From a gamma proteobacterium HdN1 (GTDB lineage Bacteria > Pseudomonadota > Gammaproteobacteria > Pseudomonadales > Ketobacteraceae), in NCBI GenBank assembly GCA_000198515.1, contig FP929140.1, positions 1,462,527 through 1,526,526 of the forward strand: a stretch of 64,000 bases of DNA, written 5' to 3'. The position numbers and the translations under genes are program-made. Under the pieces are notes generated by a model. The model did not search any database, had not been told where the DNA came from, and worked only from the letters and a program-made list of their open reading frames with translations. Positions within the stretch are counted from its first letter, which is position 1, and each line of letters begins with the position of its first letter. Positions 1-8,784 of the stretch are shown piece by piece.

Positions 1-391
1 TGGCGCCTGTCATAAACGATTTGGCGGCGTCCAGAATGCCAAACTGAAAACCTTGTTCGAGCTTTGGGTCGATGCCGTAAAAGTCGATCTGGTGGTGATG
101 GCAAGCCTGAAACATGGAGTCTGCGGTGAACGGTGTCAGGCCGCAACCTACGTCGATCACGGTTTTGCCTTGTAGGGATTGAAGCACCTCTGCTTCGCTT
201 TGATCGTTAAAAAATACTTTGCGATAAAACCAGAACGGCCTTGCGGTGCTAAGCACAGGCAAATCAAGCCGCTCATAGAGGGCGATATTGATCGCCATGG
301 CTTTGAAGTTGAGGCTTGCAAGTGTTGTGCTTAGCTTGGCCAATTCGGGTGCTCCAATGTTTGGCTGCCGTGATTTGCTTGCACAAATCAC
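1..391 (-). CDS. Class I SAM-dependent methyltransferase, N-terminal part (cut by window edge)
   Basis: The reading frame is open from just after the upstream gene to base 1, so the C-terminus lies outside the window. The translated part carries a methyltransferase motif I (VIDVGCGLTP) followed by an acidic motif II-like strand (FYGIDP), which bind S-adenosylmethionine in class I enzymes. The substrate cannot be told. I placed the start at a GTG at base 391, 18 bases after the preceding stop. The translation is protein-like from there (NIGAPELAKLSTTLASLNFK), but no clear Shine-Dalgarno is visible. An ATG at base 298 is the alternative. It is the last gene of the lipid run on this strand, so a lipid or fatty-acid substrate is possible but unproven. 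Confidence 0.6.
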   Translation of the reverse strand, partial: MICASKSRQPNIGAPELAKLSTTLASLNFKAMAINIALYERLDLPVLSTARPFWFYRKVFFNDQSEAEVLQSLQGKTVIDVGCGLTPFTADSMFQACHHHQIDFYGIDPKLEQGFQFGILDAAKSFMTGA

Positions 392-409
392 GGGAAAATG
401 GGTGGAGGT

Positions 410-883
410 TCAATCCTTGGATTTTTTCTCGCTGATCCAAAGTTTGATCACGCCTTTTACTACCGGCGTGCCTTGGTCATCCAGCGCCGTAACGGTCACG
501 TTCAGATCGCCTGGCTTCCAGTCTTCGGGGTTGATTTCGGCGATGCCGGTGATGTCTGAGCCGGCTTTTGCGGTGTAGTCAACGCTCATGCCTTTGGGAA
601 TCCAGCGCAGGTGCTTGGGTACCGAAACTTCGGCAACGGTGCCCATGGCCATTTCCAGCAGGTTGCAGATGGCGATGACGTGCACGGTGCCGATGTGGTT
701 TTCGACGGCGCGGCGTTTTTTCAGGGTGAGGCGCGCGTAATTCGGGCGAAGCTCCTCAATCTGCGCGTTTACGCTGCGGAAATAGGGTGCTTTGAATTGC
801 ACGGCTTTGGAAAATATCCGCTTTCCGCCGGGGACGCCGGAGAGTTTGTTCCAGTAACTTAGAATTGCGTTGGTTTCGCTCAT
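410..883 (-). CDS. DUF4442 hotdog-fold protein (thioesterase-like)
   Basis: A protein of about 157 residues that I assign to the DUF4442 branch of the hotdog-fold superfamily. The pattern is an N-terminal GVPGGKRIFSK segment, a central helix following NHIGTVHVIAICNLLE, and a C-terminal half of alternating beta strands. Members resemble acyl-CoA or acyl-ACP thioesterases, but the catalytic residues are not firmly defined for this branch. It lies 75 bases downstream of a WS/DGAT acyltransferase and an acyl-CoA ligase on the same strand, which fits a role in acyl-chain handling (inference). The start is the ATG at 883. An in-frame GTG three codons earlier (892) is also possible. Confidence 0.75.
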   Translation of the reverse strand: MSETNAILSYWNKLSGVPGGKRIFSKAVQFKAPYFRSVNAQIEELRPNYARLTLKKRRAVENHIGTVHVIAICNLLEMAMGTVAEVSVPKHLRWIPKGMSVDYTAKAGSDITGIAEINPEDWKPGDLNVTVTALDDQGTPVVKGVIKLWISEKKSKD

Positions 884-958
884 AACTCTCACTACTTCGG
901 TTTGTGGGGTTTTGGGTGTGGATTTTTCTGTCTAGAAAAAAGGTGCTTCTACTGCGCT

Positions 959-2383
959 TCAAATATGAATTAGACGCTCCTCAGATTCCTCTGCGGTGCA
1001 GCTATGCAGGTCGGCAGCGATTTCAAGTTCGTTCAGGCCGTTTTCGATATAGGTAAGCATTCGCTGCATGGAAGGCATGGTTCTGCGGCAGGCGATTAGG
1101 CCGAATTCAAGCTGATCGCAGTAGCTGGTGAGGGTGATATTCAGTGCGACATGGTTGAGGGCGATGGATACTGGGTACATGCCGAGCAAACGCGCACCGT
1201 TCCAGTAGAGTGTGTCGCGGGGGCCGGGTACGTTGGATATTACTACGTTAAAGGCGAGCCAGTCGGGTCGTAGGCCCGTCATGAGATTCAAGCCGGTAGG
1301 CGCGAGCGTAAGCGCGGTGTAATTGGTGATTTCCTCTGGGGTCATACCGGCGAAGCGTTTCTTCGCATTGCGAACAGAGGCCTTCACCATTTGCAAACGA
1401 TCGCTGGGGTCAGCAATATGGGTGCCCAGATTGGCGAGAATCATGGCAACTTGGTTGCCCTCTGCGCTCTCATCCTTGCGCAGTGAAACTGGGACCATTG
1501 CGATTAAGGGCTTATCGGGTAGTTTGCGCAGCATGATCAGGTAATTTCGCAGTGCGCTGCCGCAGATTGCCAGTACCACATCGTTCAACGTTGCGTGAAA
1601 TGCTTTGGCGATTCGTGCAATGCGTGCCACTGAAAAAGACTGCGCAGCAAAACGTCGGGAACCGGTGATGCTATCGTTAAGGATGGTATGCGGTGCCTGG
1701 AAAACGGAAATGAAATCCGGGTCGGTTTTGGCGCGTTCGCCGGCTTTGTAAATTTCTCTTGCAACGGTGGGGATGGTGGACAGTTGCTTGTTGAGCCCTG
1801 CGGTGAGCTTGGCAACCGAGGAAGCAATGTCGAGCGGGTTTGGTAATGGTAAACTGGCGCTGCTGAGAGTCTTGTGATGATGGCGGGCCCAGACCGGTGG
1901 CAGGTCGTATTCGTCGGGGTTGGTGGTGAGTGCGCGCGTGCCTGTGCGCATCGCCGAGATCCCGTCCATCATGGAATGGTGAATTTTGCAATACACGGCA
2001 AAACGCCGATCCTGAAAGCCCTCGATCAGGTGGTATTCCCACATCGGGCGCTCGCGATCCATTAAATTGCTGTGTTCCGAAGAAACCAGCGTTAAAAGTT
2101 CGCGGATTCGCCCAGGTGCGGGAAGGGCTTCATGGCGAAAATGGTGTTCAAGATCGAATTGTTTGTCTTCAGTCCAGAAAGGCTGTCCGAAGCGCCGCGT
2201 CAATCGCTGGTTAAAAGGCGCGGCGGGCTTTTTGAATTGGCGCAACCACTGGGCAAGTTCTGATACATAGTGCTCGCCCGCACCTTCGGGGAATTCAAAG
2301 AGTTGCAGGCCGGCAACGTGCATGGGTTGCTGGCGGCGTTCGAGCCAAAGAAAAATCTGATCCAGTGGGCTTAAAGCTTTCAT
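959..2383 (-). CDS. Wax ester synthase / acyl-CoA:diacylglycerol acyltransferase (WS/DGAT)
   Basis: 474 residues, the usual length of the bacterial WS/DGAT family. The active-site motif HHSMMDG at residues 135-141 matches the family HHxxxDG, in which the second His is the general base. The N-terminus (LSPLDQIFLWLE, then MHVAGLQLF) and the C-terminal NVVISNVPGP block are also characteristic. The enzyme would join fatty acyl-CoA to a fatty alcohol or diacylglycerol, forming wax esters or triacylglycerol at the inner face of the membrane as storage lipid. The acyl-CoA ligase gene lies 57 bases upstream on the same strand and could supply the acyl-CoA. Start ATG at 2383. Which acceptor is preferred cannot be read from the sequence. 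Confidence 0.9.
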   Translation of the reverse strand: MKALSPLDQIFLWLERRQQPMHVAGLQLFEFPEGAGEHYVSELAQWLRQFKKPAAPFNQRLTRRFGQPFWTEDKQFDLEHHFRHEALPAPGRIRELLTLVSSEHSNLMDRERPMWEYHLIEGFQDRRFAVYCKIHHSMMDGISAMRTGTRALTTNPDEYDLPPVWARHHHKTLSSASLPLPNPLDIASSVAKLTAGLNKQLSTIPTVAREIYKAGERAKTDPDFISVFQAPHTILNDSITGSRRFAAQSFSVARIARIAKAFHATLNDVVLAICGSALRNYLIMLRKLPDKPLIAMVPVSLRKDESAEGNQVAMILANLGTHIADPSDRLQMVKASVRNAKKRFAGMTPEEITNYTALTLAPTGLNLMTGLRPDWLAFNVVISNVPGPRDTLYWNGARLLGMYPVSIALNHVALNITLTSYCDQLEFGLIACRRTMPSMQRMLTYIENGLNELEIAADLHSCTAEESEERLIHI

Positions 2384-2440
2384 ATTGCGGTGTCCTTGCA
2401 GCGGGCCGGCGAGATGATTCGAGCGCGGCCCGCATCCGAT

Positions 2441-4075
2441 TTATAGGTAATGTTTTTGGTGTGTTTCGCGTACGCTGATTTTAAGCAGCTTACCGGTCGC
2501 GGTATGGGGTAGTTCTTTTACGACGATCGCGTCATCTGGAATCCACCATTTCGCGACTTTGCCTTCAAAATACTGGAGCAGGCTTTCGCGAGTAGGTTGG
2601 TGGTTGGGTTTGGCGATCACCAAGAGCAGTGGGCGTTCGTCCCATTTGGGATGGGGAACGCCGACTACGCAGGCTTCTTGCACGTCGGGATGGCCGACGG
2701 CGATGTTTTCTAATTCGATGGAGCTGATCCATTCACCACCGGATTTTATGACATCCTTGGTGCGATCGACAATTTGCATATAGCCTTCGGGGTCAATGGT
2801 GGCAACGTCGCCGGTGTCGAACCAACCATTTTCTAACGCGGAGGCGTCGGAGCGATAGTAGCGTTCGATTACCCACGGGCCTTTGACCATCAATCTGCCA
2901 AACGTGCTGCCATCGTGTGGGAGTGCTTCGCCTTTGGCATCGACAATTTTTAAGGCGACGCCAAATACCGGGCGGCCTTGTTTGCGCTGGTATTGATAGC
3001 GCTGGTCTAACGGTAGAGATAAGAGCCGTGCGGTGGGGGTGCAGAGTGTGCCGAGCGGGCTCATTTCCGTCATGCCCCAAGCGTGTATCAGAAATACGTC
3101 GTGGACTTCCTGAAACTCTTTGATCATCGCTAACGGCGCAGCTGAGCCGCCCACTACGACGCGCTGTACGGTGTGAAGTTTCTTGTCGTTTTGACGCAGA
3201 TAATCCAGCAGCCCTAGCCAAACGGTGGGTACGCCAAGAAGGAAATCGGCTTTTTCGTCTTCAATTAGCTCGGCAAGCGCCGCGCCGTCCATGCGTGCTC
3301 CCGGAAATACCATTTTGGCGCCCGTCAGCGTGCAGCTGTACGGGACGCCCCACGCGCTGACGTGGAACATCGGAACGACCGGCAACACGCAGCTGTGGCT
3401 GGAGAGGTTCATGGCGTCTGGCTGTACGGAGGCGTATGCGTGCAGGATTTGCGAGCGGTGGGAATACAATACGCCTTTTGGCTTGCCGGTGGTGCCGGAG
3501 GTGTAGCATAAAACCGCACCTGCATCGTCGCTAAAGCGCGGCCACTCATATTCTGCGTTGTGTTTGGCGAGCTCGGATTCGTAGCAAATGGGGGGGTGAT
3601 TGCCTTTGCTTAGGGTCTGTTGAGCATCGGCGGGCATGTGTGCATCGTCGGTTAGCACGATAATGCGTTCTAAGTGGGGCAACTGCGGCAAAAGCCTTTG
3701 CACGATGGGCAAGAAACTTAAATCTACGCACAGCAGCTTATCTTCGGCGTGTTGCAGGATGTATTCAATTTGTTCTGGAAATAAGCGTGGGTTGATGGTG
3801 TGCATAATGGCACCCATGCCCGACACCGCAAAATAAAGCTCGTAGTGTCGATAGCCGTTCCAGGCAAGGCTTGCAACACGATCGCCGTGCTGTACGCCCA
3901 AGCTCTCCAATAGATTGGCAAGCTGCTTGGCGCGTTGGCTGGCGTCTTTGTAGGTATAGCGGTGAATCGGGCCTTCTACGGTGCGACTGACAATCTCGCC
4001 ATGAGAGTGAAAGGTTTCTGCGTGTGTCAGCAGGTCAGAGATCAGTAGGGGGCCTTGCATTAAGCTACCTGACAT
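2441..4075 (-). CDS. Medium/long-chain fatty acid:CoA ligase (AMP-binding, AlkK/FadD-like)
   Basis: 544 residues, full length for the adenylate-forming superfamily. The phosphate-binding loop YTSGTTGKPKG is at residues 191-201, a WGMTEMSPLG adenine-binding segment follows, then a GWFDTGD motif and a C-terminal TATGKLLK with the conserved catalytic Lys. It activates a carboxylic acid to acyl-AMP and then acyl-CoA in the cytosol. The closest family by eye is the AlkK/DmdB-type fatty-acyl (or methylthiopropionyl) CoA ligases, so the exact substrate is open. The neighbouring WS/DGAT argues for fatty acids. The start ATG at 4075 is preceded by GAAGGA at good spacing. Confidence 0.9.
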   Translation of the reverse strand: MSGSLMQGPLLISDLLTHAETFHSHGEIVSRTVEGPIHRYTYKDASQRAKQLANLLESLGVQHGDRVASLAWNGYRHYELYFAVSGMGAIMHTINPRLFPEQIEYILQHAEDKLLCVDLSFLPIVQRLLPQLPHLERIIVLTDDAHMPADAQQTLSKGNHPPICYESELAKHNAEYEWPRFSDDAGAVLCYTSGTTGKPKGVLYSHRSQILHAYASVQPDAMNLSSHSCVLPVVPMFHVSAWGVPYSCTLTGAKMVFPGARMDGAALAELIEDEKADFLLGVPTVWLGLLDYLRQNDKKLHTVQRVVVGGSAAPLAMIKEFQEVHDVFLIHAWGMTEMSPLGTLCTPTARLLSLPLDQRYQYQRKQGRPVFGVALKIVDAKGEALPHDGSTFGRLMVKGPWVIERYYRSDASALENGWFDTGDVATIDPEGYMQIVDRTKDVIKSGGEWISSIELENIAVGHPDVQEACVVGVPHPKWDERPLLLVIAKPNHQPTRESLLQYFEGKVAKWWIPDDAIVVKELPHTATGKLLKISVRETHQKHYL

Positions 4076-4141
4076 AGTCGCATCCTTCGGTCATCTTTTT
4101 ATTGGGCGTGGGGGTTGAATCGTTGTTGTGAGAGCACAAGC

Positions 4142-4161
4142 CTACCTGCAAACGTAGGTAG
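4142..4161. repeat. Small hairpin between selD and the acyl-CoA ligase gene
   Basis: Inverted repeat with an 8 bp stem (one G-T pair) and an AAAC tetraloop in the 167-base gap between the selD stop and the ligase start. There is no T-run after it on either strand, so a classical intrinsic terminator is not supported. It could be a mRNA-stabilising or attenuating hairpin. Confidence 0.35.
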
Positions 4162-4242
4162 CGCCAATGTTTCAATAGGCCAGTGTGATCTTAGATTGAT
4201 ATTTCCCGCAGGTAAGAGTGGGTAAGGCGCAAGGGTTGGTTT

Positions 4243-5277
4243 TTAGGATACGTTGACGTAGGCACCTGTGTGCTCTGTCAGCGTGCCAATGGGCTGGAGT
4301 GACAAACCCTGCTGCTCGGCGCAGGCCAGAAATTCGGCCTCGCCGCTTGGGGCTACTGCGATGAGTAAGCCGCCGCTGGTTTGCGGGTCGCAGAGCAGGT
4401 TTTTTTGCAGGGGGGTGAGCGTTCCGCATTTGTGGCCGTAGCTATCGAAATTCCGCTGGGTGCCCCCCGGTATACAGCCGGCTTCTATATAGTGGATTAC
4501 GCTGTCCATCAGGGGGATGGCATCAAAATCTAGTTGTGCGGCTAAGCGGCTGCCTTCTGCCATTTCAATCAAGTGCCCGAGCAAGCCAAAGCCGGTAACG
4601 TCGGTCATGGCGTGCACGCAGGGGAGCCTAGCAAAGGCGGCTCCGGGCTTATTCAACACGCACATCCAGTCGCGGGCAAGGTGGGTGTGGGCCGCTTGGA
4701 GCTTACCCTTTTTTTCGGCGGTGGTAAGAATGCCGACGCCGAGTGGTTTGGTTAGATATAGGCGGTCACCTTGCTGTGCGGTGTCGTTGCGCTTGAGTTG
4801 AGAGCGGAGGACTTCGCCGGTGACGGCCAGCCCAAAAATGGGTTCTGGGGTGTCGATGGAGTGGCCGCCTGCCAATGGGATTCCGGCAGCTTCGCAGACG
4901 CTTCGGCCGCCTCGAATCACTTCGCGGGCGATTTCAGGGGCGAGCACGTTGATGGGCCAGCCGAGGATGGCGATGGCGAGCAGAGGGCTTCCCCCCATGG
5001 CGTAGACGTCGCTGATGGCATTGGTGGCGGCAATTCTGCCGAAATCGAAGGGGTCATCGACAATTGGCATAAAAAAATCGGTGGTAGAAACGACGGCGCG
5101 CTCATCGTCCAGTGCATAGACGGCTGCGTCGTCGCGGCTGGCGTTGCCTACCCATAGGCGTGGGTCTAGCGTTTGTGAGCCGCTTCCGGCAAGAATCGTG
5201 TCGAGAATTTTTGGAGAGATTTTACAGCCGCAGCCTGCGCCGTGGCTGTATTGGGTAAGGCGGATTGGGTCGGTCAT
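4243..5277 (-). CDS. selD: Selenide, water dikinase (selenophosphate synthetase)
   Basis: 344 residues, very close to E. coli SelD along its length. The N-terminal active site reads HGAGCGCK, with Cys16 at the catalytic Cys/Sec position and Lys19 as the essential lysine. This enzyme uses Cys and not selenocysteine. Other family blocks are [23 protein letters not shown] (split here by eye), the LAGGHSID loop and [10 protein letters not shown] near the C-terminus. It makes selenophosphate from selenide and ATP. The start is the ATG at 5277, where homology begins; the frame stays open upstream but that part is not family-like. The probable user of the selenophosphate is MnmH at 7665-8768. No selA or selB is in this window. 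Confidence 0.96.
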   Translation of the reverse strand: MTDPIRLTQYSHGAGCGCKISPKILDTILAGSGSQTLDPRLWVGNASRDDAAVYALDDERAVVSTTDFFMPIVDDPFDFGRIAATNAISDVYAMGGSPLLAIAILGWPINVLAPEIAREVIRGGRSVCEAAGIPLAGGHSIDTPEPIFGLAVTGEVLRSQLKRNDTAQQGDRLYLTKPLGVGILTTAEKKGKLQAAHTHLARDWMCVLNKPGAAFARLPCVHAMTDVTGFGLLGHLIEMAEGSRLAAQLDFDAIPLMDSVIHYIEAGCIPGGTQRNFDSYGHKCGTLTPLQKNLLCDPQTSGGLLIAVAPSGEAEFLACAEQQGLSLQPIGTLTEHTGAYVNVS

Positions 5278-5405
5278 TGGAATACTGTTGCAACAAAGTT
5301 GGTGGCGGTTGGGTGTAGGTACATGCCCCCACCCAAGCGCGACTCCACGGATTGCAACCGTTATAAATACCTCGCTCATCCGTAAAGTACAGACGAGCGA
5401 CGTGG

Positions 5406-7373
5406 TTAACGTGCCGCTTTTACATCCTCTGGGGAGACCAATTTGCCTTTGTTGCCCCAAGAGCTGCGTTCGTGGTTGATGATGTCGGCGATCTGAGTGT
5501 CGTTCAATGCACCTTTGAAGGGAGGCATGGGGCTTTGGTACACGGTACCGTCGATTTCCTCGCCTTGCAAGCCGTCCAGAATCACCGAGATGTGTTTCGC
5601 GGGGTTTGGATCCTGCACTGCTTTGTTGTTGACCAAGGGCGGGAATACGCCGGCCATGCCCTGGCCGTTGGCTTGGTGGCAGGCGCCGCAGTTTGCCGCG
5701 TAGGCGGATTCGGCGCGGGCGGGGTCAAATTTGTATGGGCCTGTGGGGGCGGGCTCGGCTGCAGCAGGTGTGGCCTGAGCAGTCTTGGTGATGACGGGCT
5801 TGCGTGTGGCGGTCATGCCCTCGGCAGGTTTCACGTCGATGATGCCGACAGCACCAAGCATCAAATGCGCGAAAGAGTGATCGACAAATGGATAATGCCC
5901 CGGTTCCTCTAGGACGGCGTCAAAGATTGCGCCTTCGCCTGGCCCAACGCTATAAGTGGATACGCCGCTTTGGAAGTGGGCAGGATTGGCGTCGGGGTAA
6001 ACACGGTCAAACATGCCGCCGATAATGTGGAATGCACTCCACATGCTTGGGCCGGCGTTCACAAAGTAGAGGCGCATGCGCTTGCCGGCGGTAACGGTAA
6101 GCGGGTGGTCCACATACTGTTTGGCAACACCGTTAAACACGACTTCGTCGGGGCGGATGTCGAGCATTTTTTGGTAGTCGGGCGCCATTACGTTGCCGCT
6201 GGCGAGCTTGGTATACCATTCGCTTTGCACGATGACGTAGTTTTCGTCTGCAGGTGGCAAGCCTTCTTTGGGGTCAACAATGATGGCGCCGTACATGCCG
6301 TTCCCCATGTGCAATAACACCGGTGGTGTGCCGCAGTGGTAGACAAATGCGCCTGGCGTTTTGGCTACAAACGAGAATTCCAGCATTTCATTTGGCATGA
6401 TATCCACATAGTCGAGGCTGGGCGGGGTGATGGCAGAGTGAAAGTCCACCGAGTGGTGCATCGTGCCTTTGTTGGAAAAGCGAACTTTTACAGTCTGGCC
6501 TTCGCGCACGTGGATCACAGGGCCGGGTACGACACCACCGAACGTCCACGCTTGGTAGTCCACGCCGTTGGCAATGGCGATTTGTTTGTCTTCGGCGATT
6601 ACGTCCACTACGACTTGCTCGCCTTCAAGCACAGGCGGCAGGCGTGCGTCGCGTGCGCTGGCCAGCGGTGTTTTGGCTGCCAGCATGAGTGGGGATACCG
6701 CCGCAGCAGCGGTTTCTGGGGTTGCGGATTTTACGTTCAAGGTGCTGGGAAGGCCCGCGATCAGGAGCACCAACAAGGCTAAAATGCCTAGAATCGCTCC
6801 GATCTGAATGCCGGGCGGCAGGGTTTCGGGTTGCGGGGGGGGTGTTGTTGCCTCATTCCACTCGGCAATGCGTTGCCATGCTGGCCAGCGTCGCTCGATC
6901 AGATAGTCGAGGCTATAAGGGACAAAACCTGTGCGATAATGCAGCCCGATTAAGGCGAAGAAAATCAATACATAAGTAATGGCAGTGCCGATGTTGGAAA
7001 CGCCCACGGTGTAGGGCCCACCAAAACCTTCGGCGGTACTCCAGATCAACAGGCTAAACAAGGCGCCCAGTAGGTATAGCGTTTTGCCGCCAAACCCGAC
7101 CAGTAGTGCGAGTGCTGTTACAGTGGTTGCAAGACGGGTTAACCAAGTAAATAGCAGTGCATTGGGGCTGATCAAGGCAATCCATAACGAAAACCACCAG
7201 CCGCTCCACTCTGGTTGTCCGGTGGATGCGTTGTGTAAATAGCCAACGTAGTGGGTAGCAAAATCAGGTGACCAGGTGAGCGCAGCGCCAACGGCCCAGA
7301 TAATGCCGAAAGCAACGCGTAGAGCCGTGGTCGCCACGGCGGGCCACGGTGAGGGGAGGGTGGGTTCTGCCAT
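5406..7373 (-). CDS. Membrane-anchored copper nitrite reductase-like fusion: DoxX-like region, two cupredoxin domains, cytochrome c
   Basis: 655 residues with three parts. Residues 1-205 hold about five membrane spans resembling a DoxX-type four-helix bundle plus an anchor helix. Residues 220-520 are a NirK-type double cupredoxin. All expected ligands are present: type 1 copper His307, Cys347, His355, Met360; type 2 copper His312, His346, His499; catalytic Asp310 and His449. Residues 555-645 form a class I cytochrome c with CGACH (Cys562, Cys565, His566). Nitrite reduction to nitric oxide in the periplasm is the likely reaction, with the fused heme as electron donor. C-terminal heme fusions are known for NirK, but the added membrane bundle is unusual to me. 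The start ATG at 7373 has GAGG six bases upstream. Confidence 0.85.
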   Translation of the reverse strand: MAEPTLPSPWPAVATTALRVAFGIIWAVGAALTWSPDFATHYVGYLHNASTGQPEWSGWWFSLWIALISPNALLFTWLTRLATTVTALALLVGFGGKTLYLLGALFSLLIWSTAEGFGGPYTVGVSNIGTAITYVLIFFALIGLHYRTGFVPYSLDYLIERRWPAWQRIAEWNEATTPPPQPETLPPGIQIGAILGILALLVLLIAGLPSTLNVKSATPETAAAAVSPLMLAAKTPLASARDARLPPVLEGEQVVVDVIAEDKQIAIANGVDYQAWTFGGVVPGPVIHVREGQTVKVRFSNKGTMHHSVDFHSAITPPSLDYVDIMPNEMLEFSFVAKTPGAFVYHCGTPPVLLHMGNGMYGAIIVDPKEGLPPADENYVIVQSEWYTKLASGNVMAPDYQKMLDIRPDEVVFNGVAKQYVDHPLTVTAGKRMRLYFVNAGPSMWSAFHIIGGMFDRVYPDANPAHFQSGVSTYSVGPGEGAIFDAVLEEPGHYPFVDHSFAHLMLGAVGIIDVKPAEGMTATRKPVITKTAQATPAAAEPAPTGPYKFDPARAESAYAANCGACHQANGQGMAGVFPPLVNNKAVQDPNPAKHISVILDGLQGEEIDGTVYQSPMPPFKGALNDTQIADIINHERSSWGNKGKLVSPEDVKAAR

Positions 7374-7664
7374 GAGAAACCTCAATTAATGTGCGGATAA
7401 TTCAAAGAACAGCGGGAATTCCCGCAAACGTGGGAAGGATAGTCCTGTTTTTTTGGAAACTGCAACACCGTGCTTCTGCTTTATGAATGGGATTGTTCTT
7501 GTTTTAATGATCGAGATGGTCGTGGTAGAGAGATTTGAATAGCCTGTTGGACTGATAAAAACCACTGTATTCATGCAGTTTTTCTTTGTTACGACGATGC
7601 ATGCAGTGAGTATTTGTGAGAAGATCTTTCCGCCGAAACAAAATACATTAAATTTATTGCCGAT
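7374..7664. other. Divergent intergenic region between the NirK-fusion gene and mnmH
   Basis: 291 bases without a convincing gene, AT-rich toward the mnmH side. It must hold promoters for both directions. Besides the palindrome at 7412-7425 there is an imperfect direct repeat of CATGCAGT (about 7572-7579 and 7600-7607). No FNR-type box was found here, in contrast to the ccoN upstream region. Confidence 0.6.
7412..7425. promoter_or_regulatory. Perfect 14 bp palindrome upstream of the NirK-fusion gene
   Basis: GCGGGAATTCCCGC reads the same on both strands. It lies 38 bases before the ATG at 7373, in the leader of the NirK-type gene. This placement suits an operator or a small mRNA hairpin. It does not match the FNR/NNR (TTGAT-N4-ATCAA) or NsrR consensus as I know them, so the regulator is unknown. 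Confidence 0.35.
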
Positions 7665-8768
7665 ATGTATGAATTAAATGAATTGCCAGAATTGACCGAT
7701 TATTCATCTCTGTTTCTCAACGATGTTCCAATGATGGATGTGCGCGCGCCGATTGAATTTAAGCAGGGTAGTTTTCCGATGGCCACCAATGTGCCTTTGC
7801 TGGATAACGCTCAGCGTGAACAGATTGGTATCCGTTACAAGCAGGCTGGGCAGGATGCGGCCATTGATTTAGGCTTGGCGTTGGCTACGTCTGAGGTGCG
7901 GGCACAAAGAATTTGTGGGTGGAAATCCTACATTGAAAAATACCCGCAAGGTGCGCTTTTTTGTTTTCGGGGCGGATTGAGGTCGCGCACAACCCAGCGC
8001 TGGCTTGCAGAACAGGGAATCATCTATCCGCGCATAAAAGGTGGCTATAAAGCCATGCGGCGCTTTTTAATTGAAACGCTGGAGCACGCCTGCCAGCATC
8101 AGTCTTTGATCTGCATTTCCGGCCGAACGGGAAGCGGTAAAACTGATGTTTTATTGCAGCTCAGGCATTATCTCGATCTGGAAGGACGCGCCCATCACCG
8201 AGGATCAACGTTTGGAAATACCGTTTATCCTCAGCCCGCGCAGATTGATTTTGAAAACGCGGTAGCCATTGATTTTCTCAAACATGCACATTACCACTCA
8301 GGTGTGTCGTTATTTATTGAGGATGAAAGCCGCTTGATTGGGCGGATTGCCTTGCCGCCTAACTTGCAGGCGGCAATAAAGCGTGCGCCTCGTGTATTAT
8401 TGGAGGAGCATGAGGATGCGCGTGAACAGCGCGTTCTTCGGGATTATATTTTGGTGCAGCGCGAACAGTTTAAGCGTTGCTACGGGGCAGATGCTGCGCC
8501 GCGCTTTGCGTCTTTTGTGCTGGATAATCTCGCCCGCATCGAAAAGCGCTTAGGTAGCGAAAGACACGATCGCATCCGCGCAGAGTGGCAGGCGGGGCTT
8601 GTTGAATTTGAAAATAGCGGCAATGCCGAGCGTTTTGTTCCAGGAATTCGTTGTTTGCTGAGCGAGTATTATGATCCGATGTACGATTACCAGATCACCC
8701 AGCGCGATAGCCCGATTCTTTGGCAGGGCGATGCTGCGGGCTTGGTAGAATGGGCGCGTTCGCTTTGA
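7665..8768 (+). CDS. mnmH: tRNA 2-selenouridine synthase
   Basis: 367 residues, the usual size of MnmH (SelU/YbbB). An N-terminal rhodanese domain carries FCFRGGLRSRT with the active-site Cys100. It is followed by a P-loop GRTGSGKT at residues 153-160, which binds the prenyl-tRNA substrate domain in this family. The enzyme geranylates and then selenates 2-thiouridine at tRNA wobble position 34, using selenophosphate from SelD. It is divergent from the NirK-fusion gene and close to selD, so the window encodes the selenouridine use of selenium only. The start ATG at 7665 begins directly with family sequence. The downstream gene on the other strand ends only 16 bases after this stop. Confidence 0.95.
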   Translation: MYELNELPELTDYSSLFLNDVPMMDVRAPIEFKQGSFPMATNVPLLDNAQREQIGIRYKQAGQDAAIDLGLALATSEVRAQRICGWKSYIEKYPQGALFCFRGGLRSRTTQRWLAEQGIIYPRIKGGYKAMRRFLIETLEHACQHQSLICISGRTGSGKTDVLLQLRHYLDLEGRAHHRGSTFGNTVYPQPAQIDFENAVAIDFLKHAHYHSGVSLFIEDESRLIGRIALPPNLQAAIKRAPRVLLEEHEDAREQRVLRDYILVQREQFKRCYGADAAPRFASFVLDNLARIEKRLGSERHDRIRAEWQAGLVEFENSGNAERFVPGIRCLLSEYYDPMYDYQITQRDSPILWQGDAAGLVEWARSL

Positions 8769-8784
8769 ATAAAACAGGGGTGTA

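Noticed and set aside
5278-5460. Longer SelD reading from base 5460
   Set aside because: The extra 61 residues do not resemble SelD and overlap the end of the NirK-fusion gene; homology begins at the ATG at 5277.
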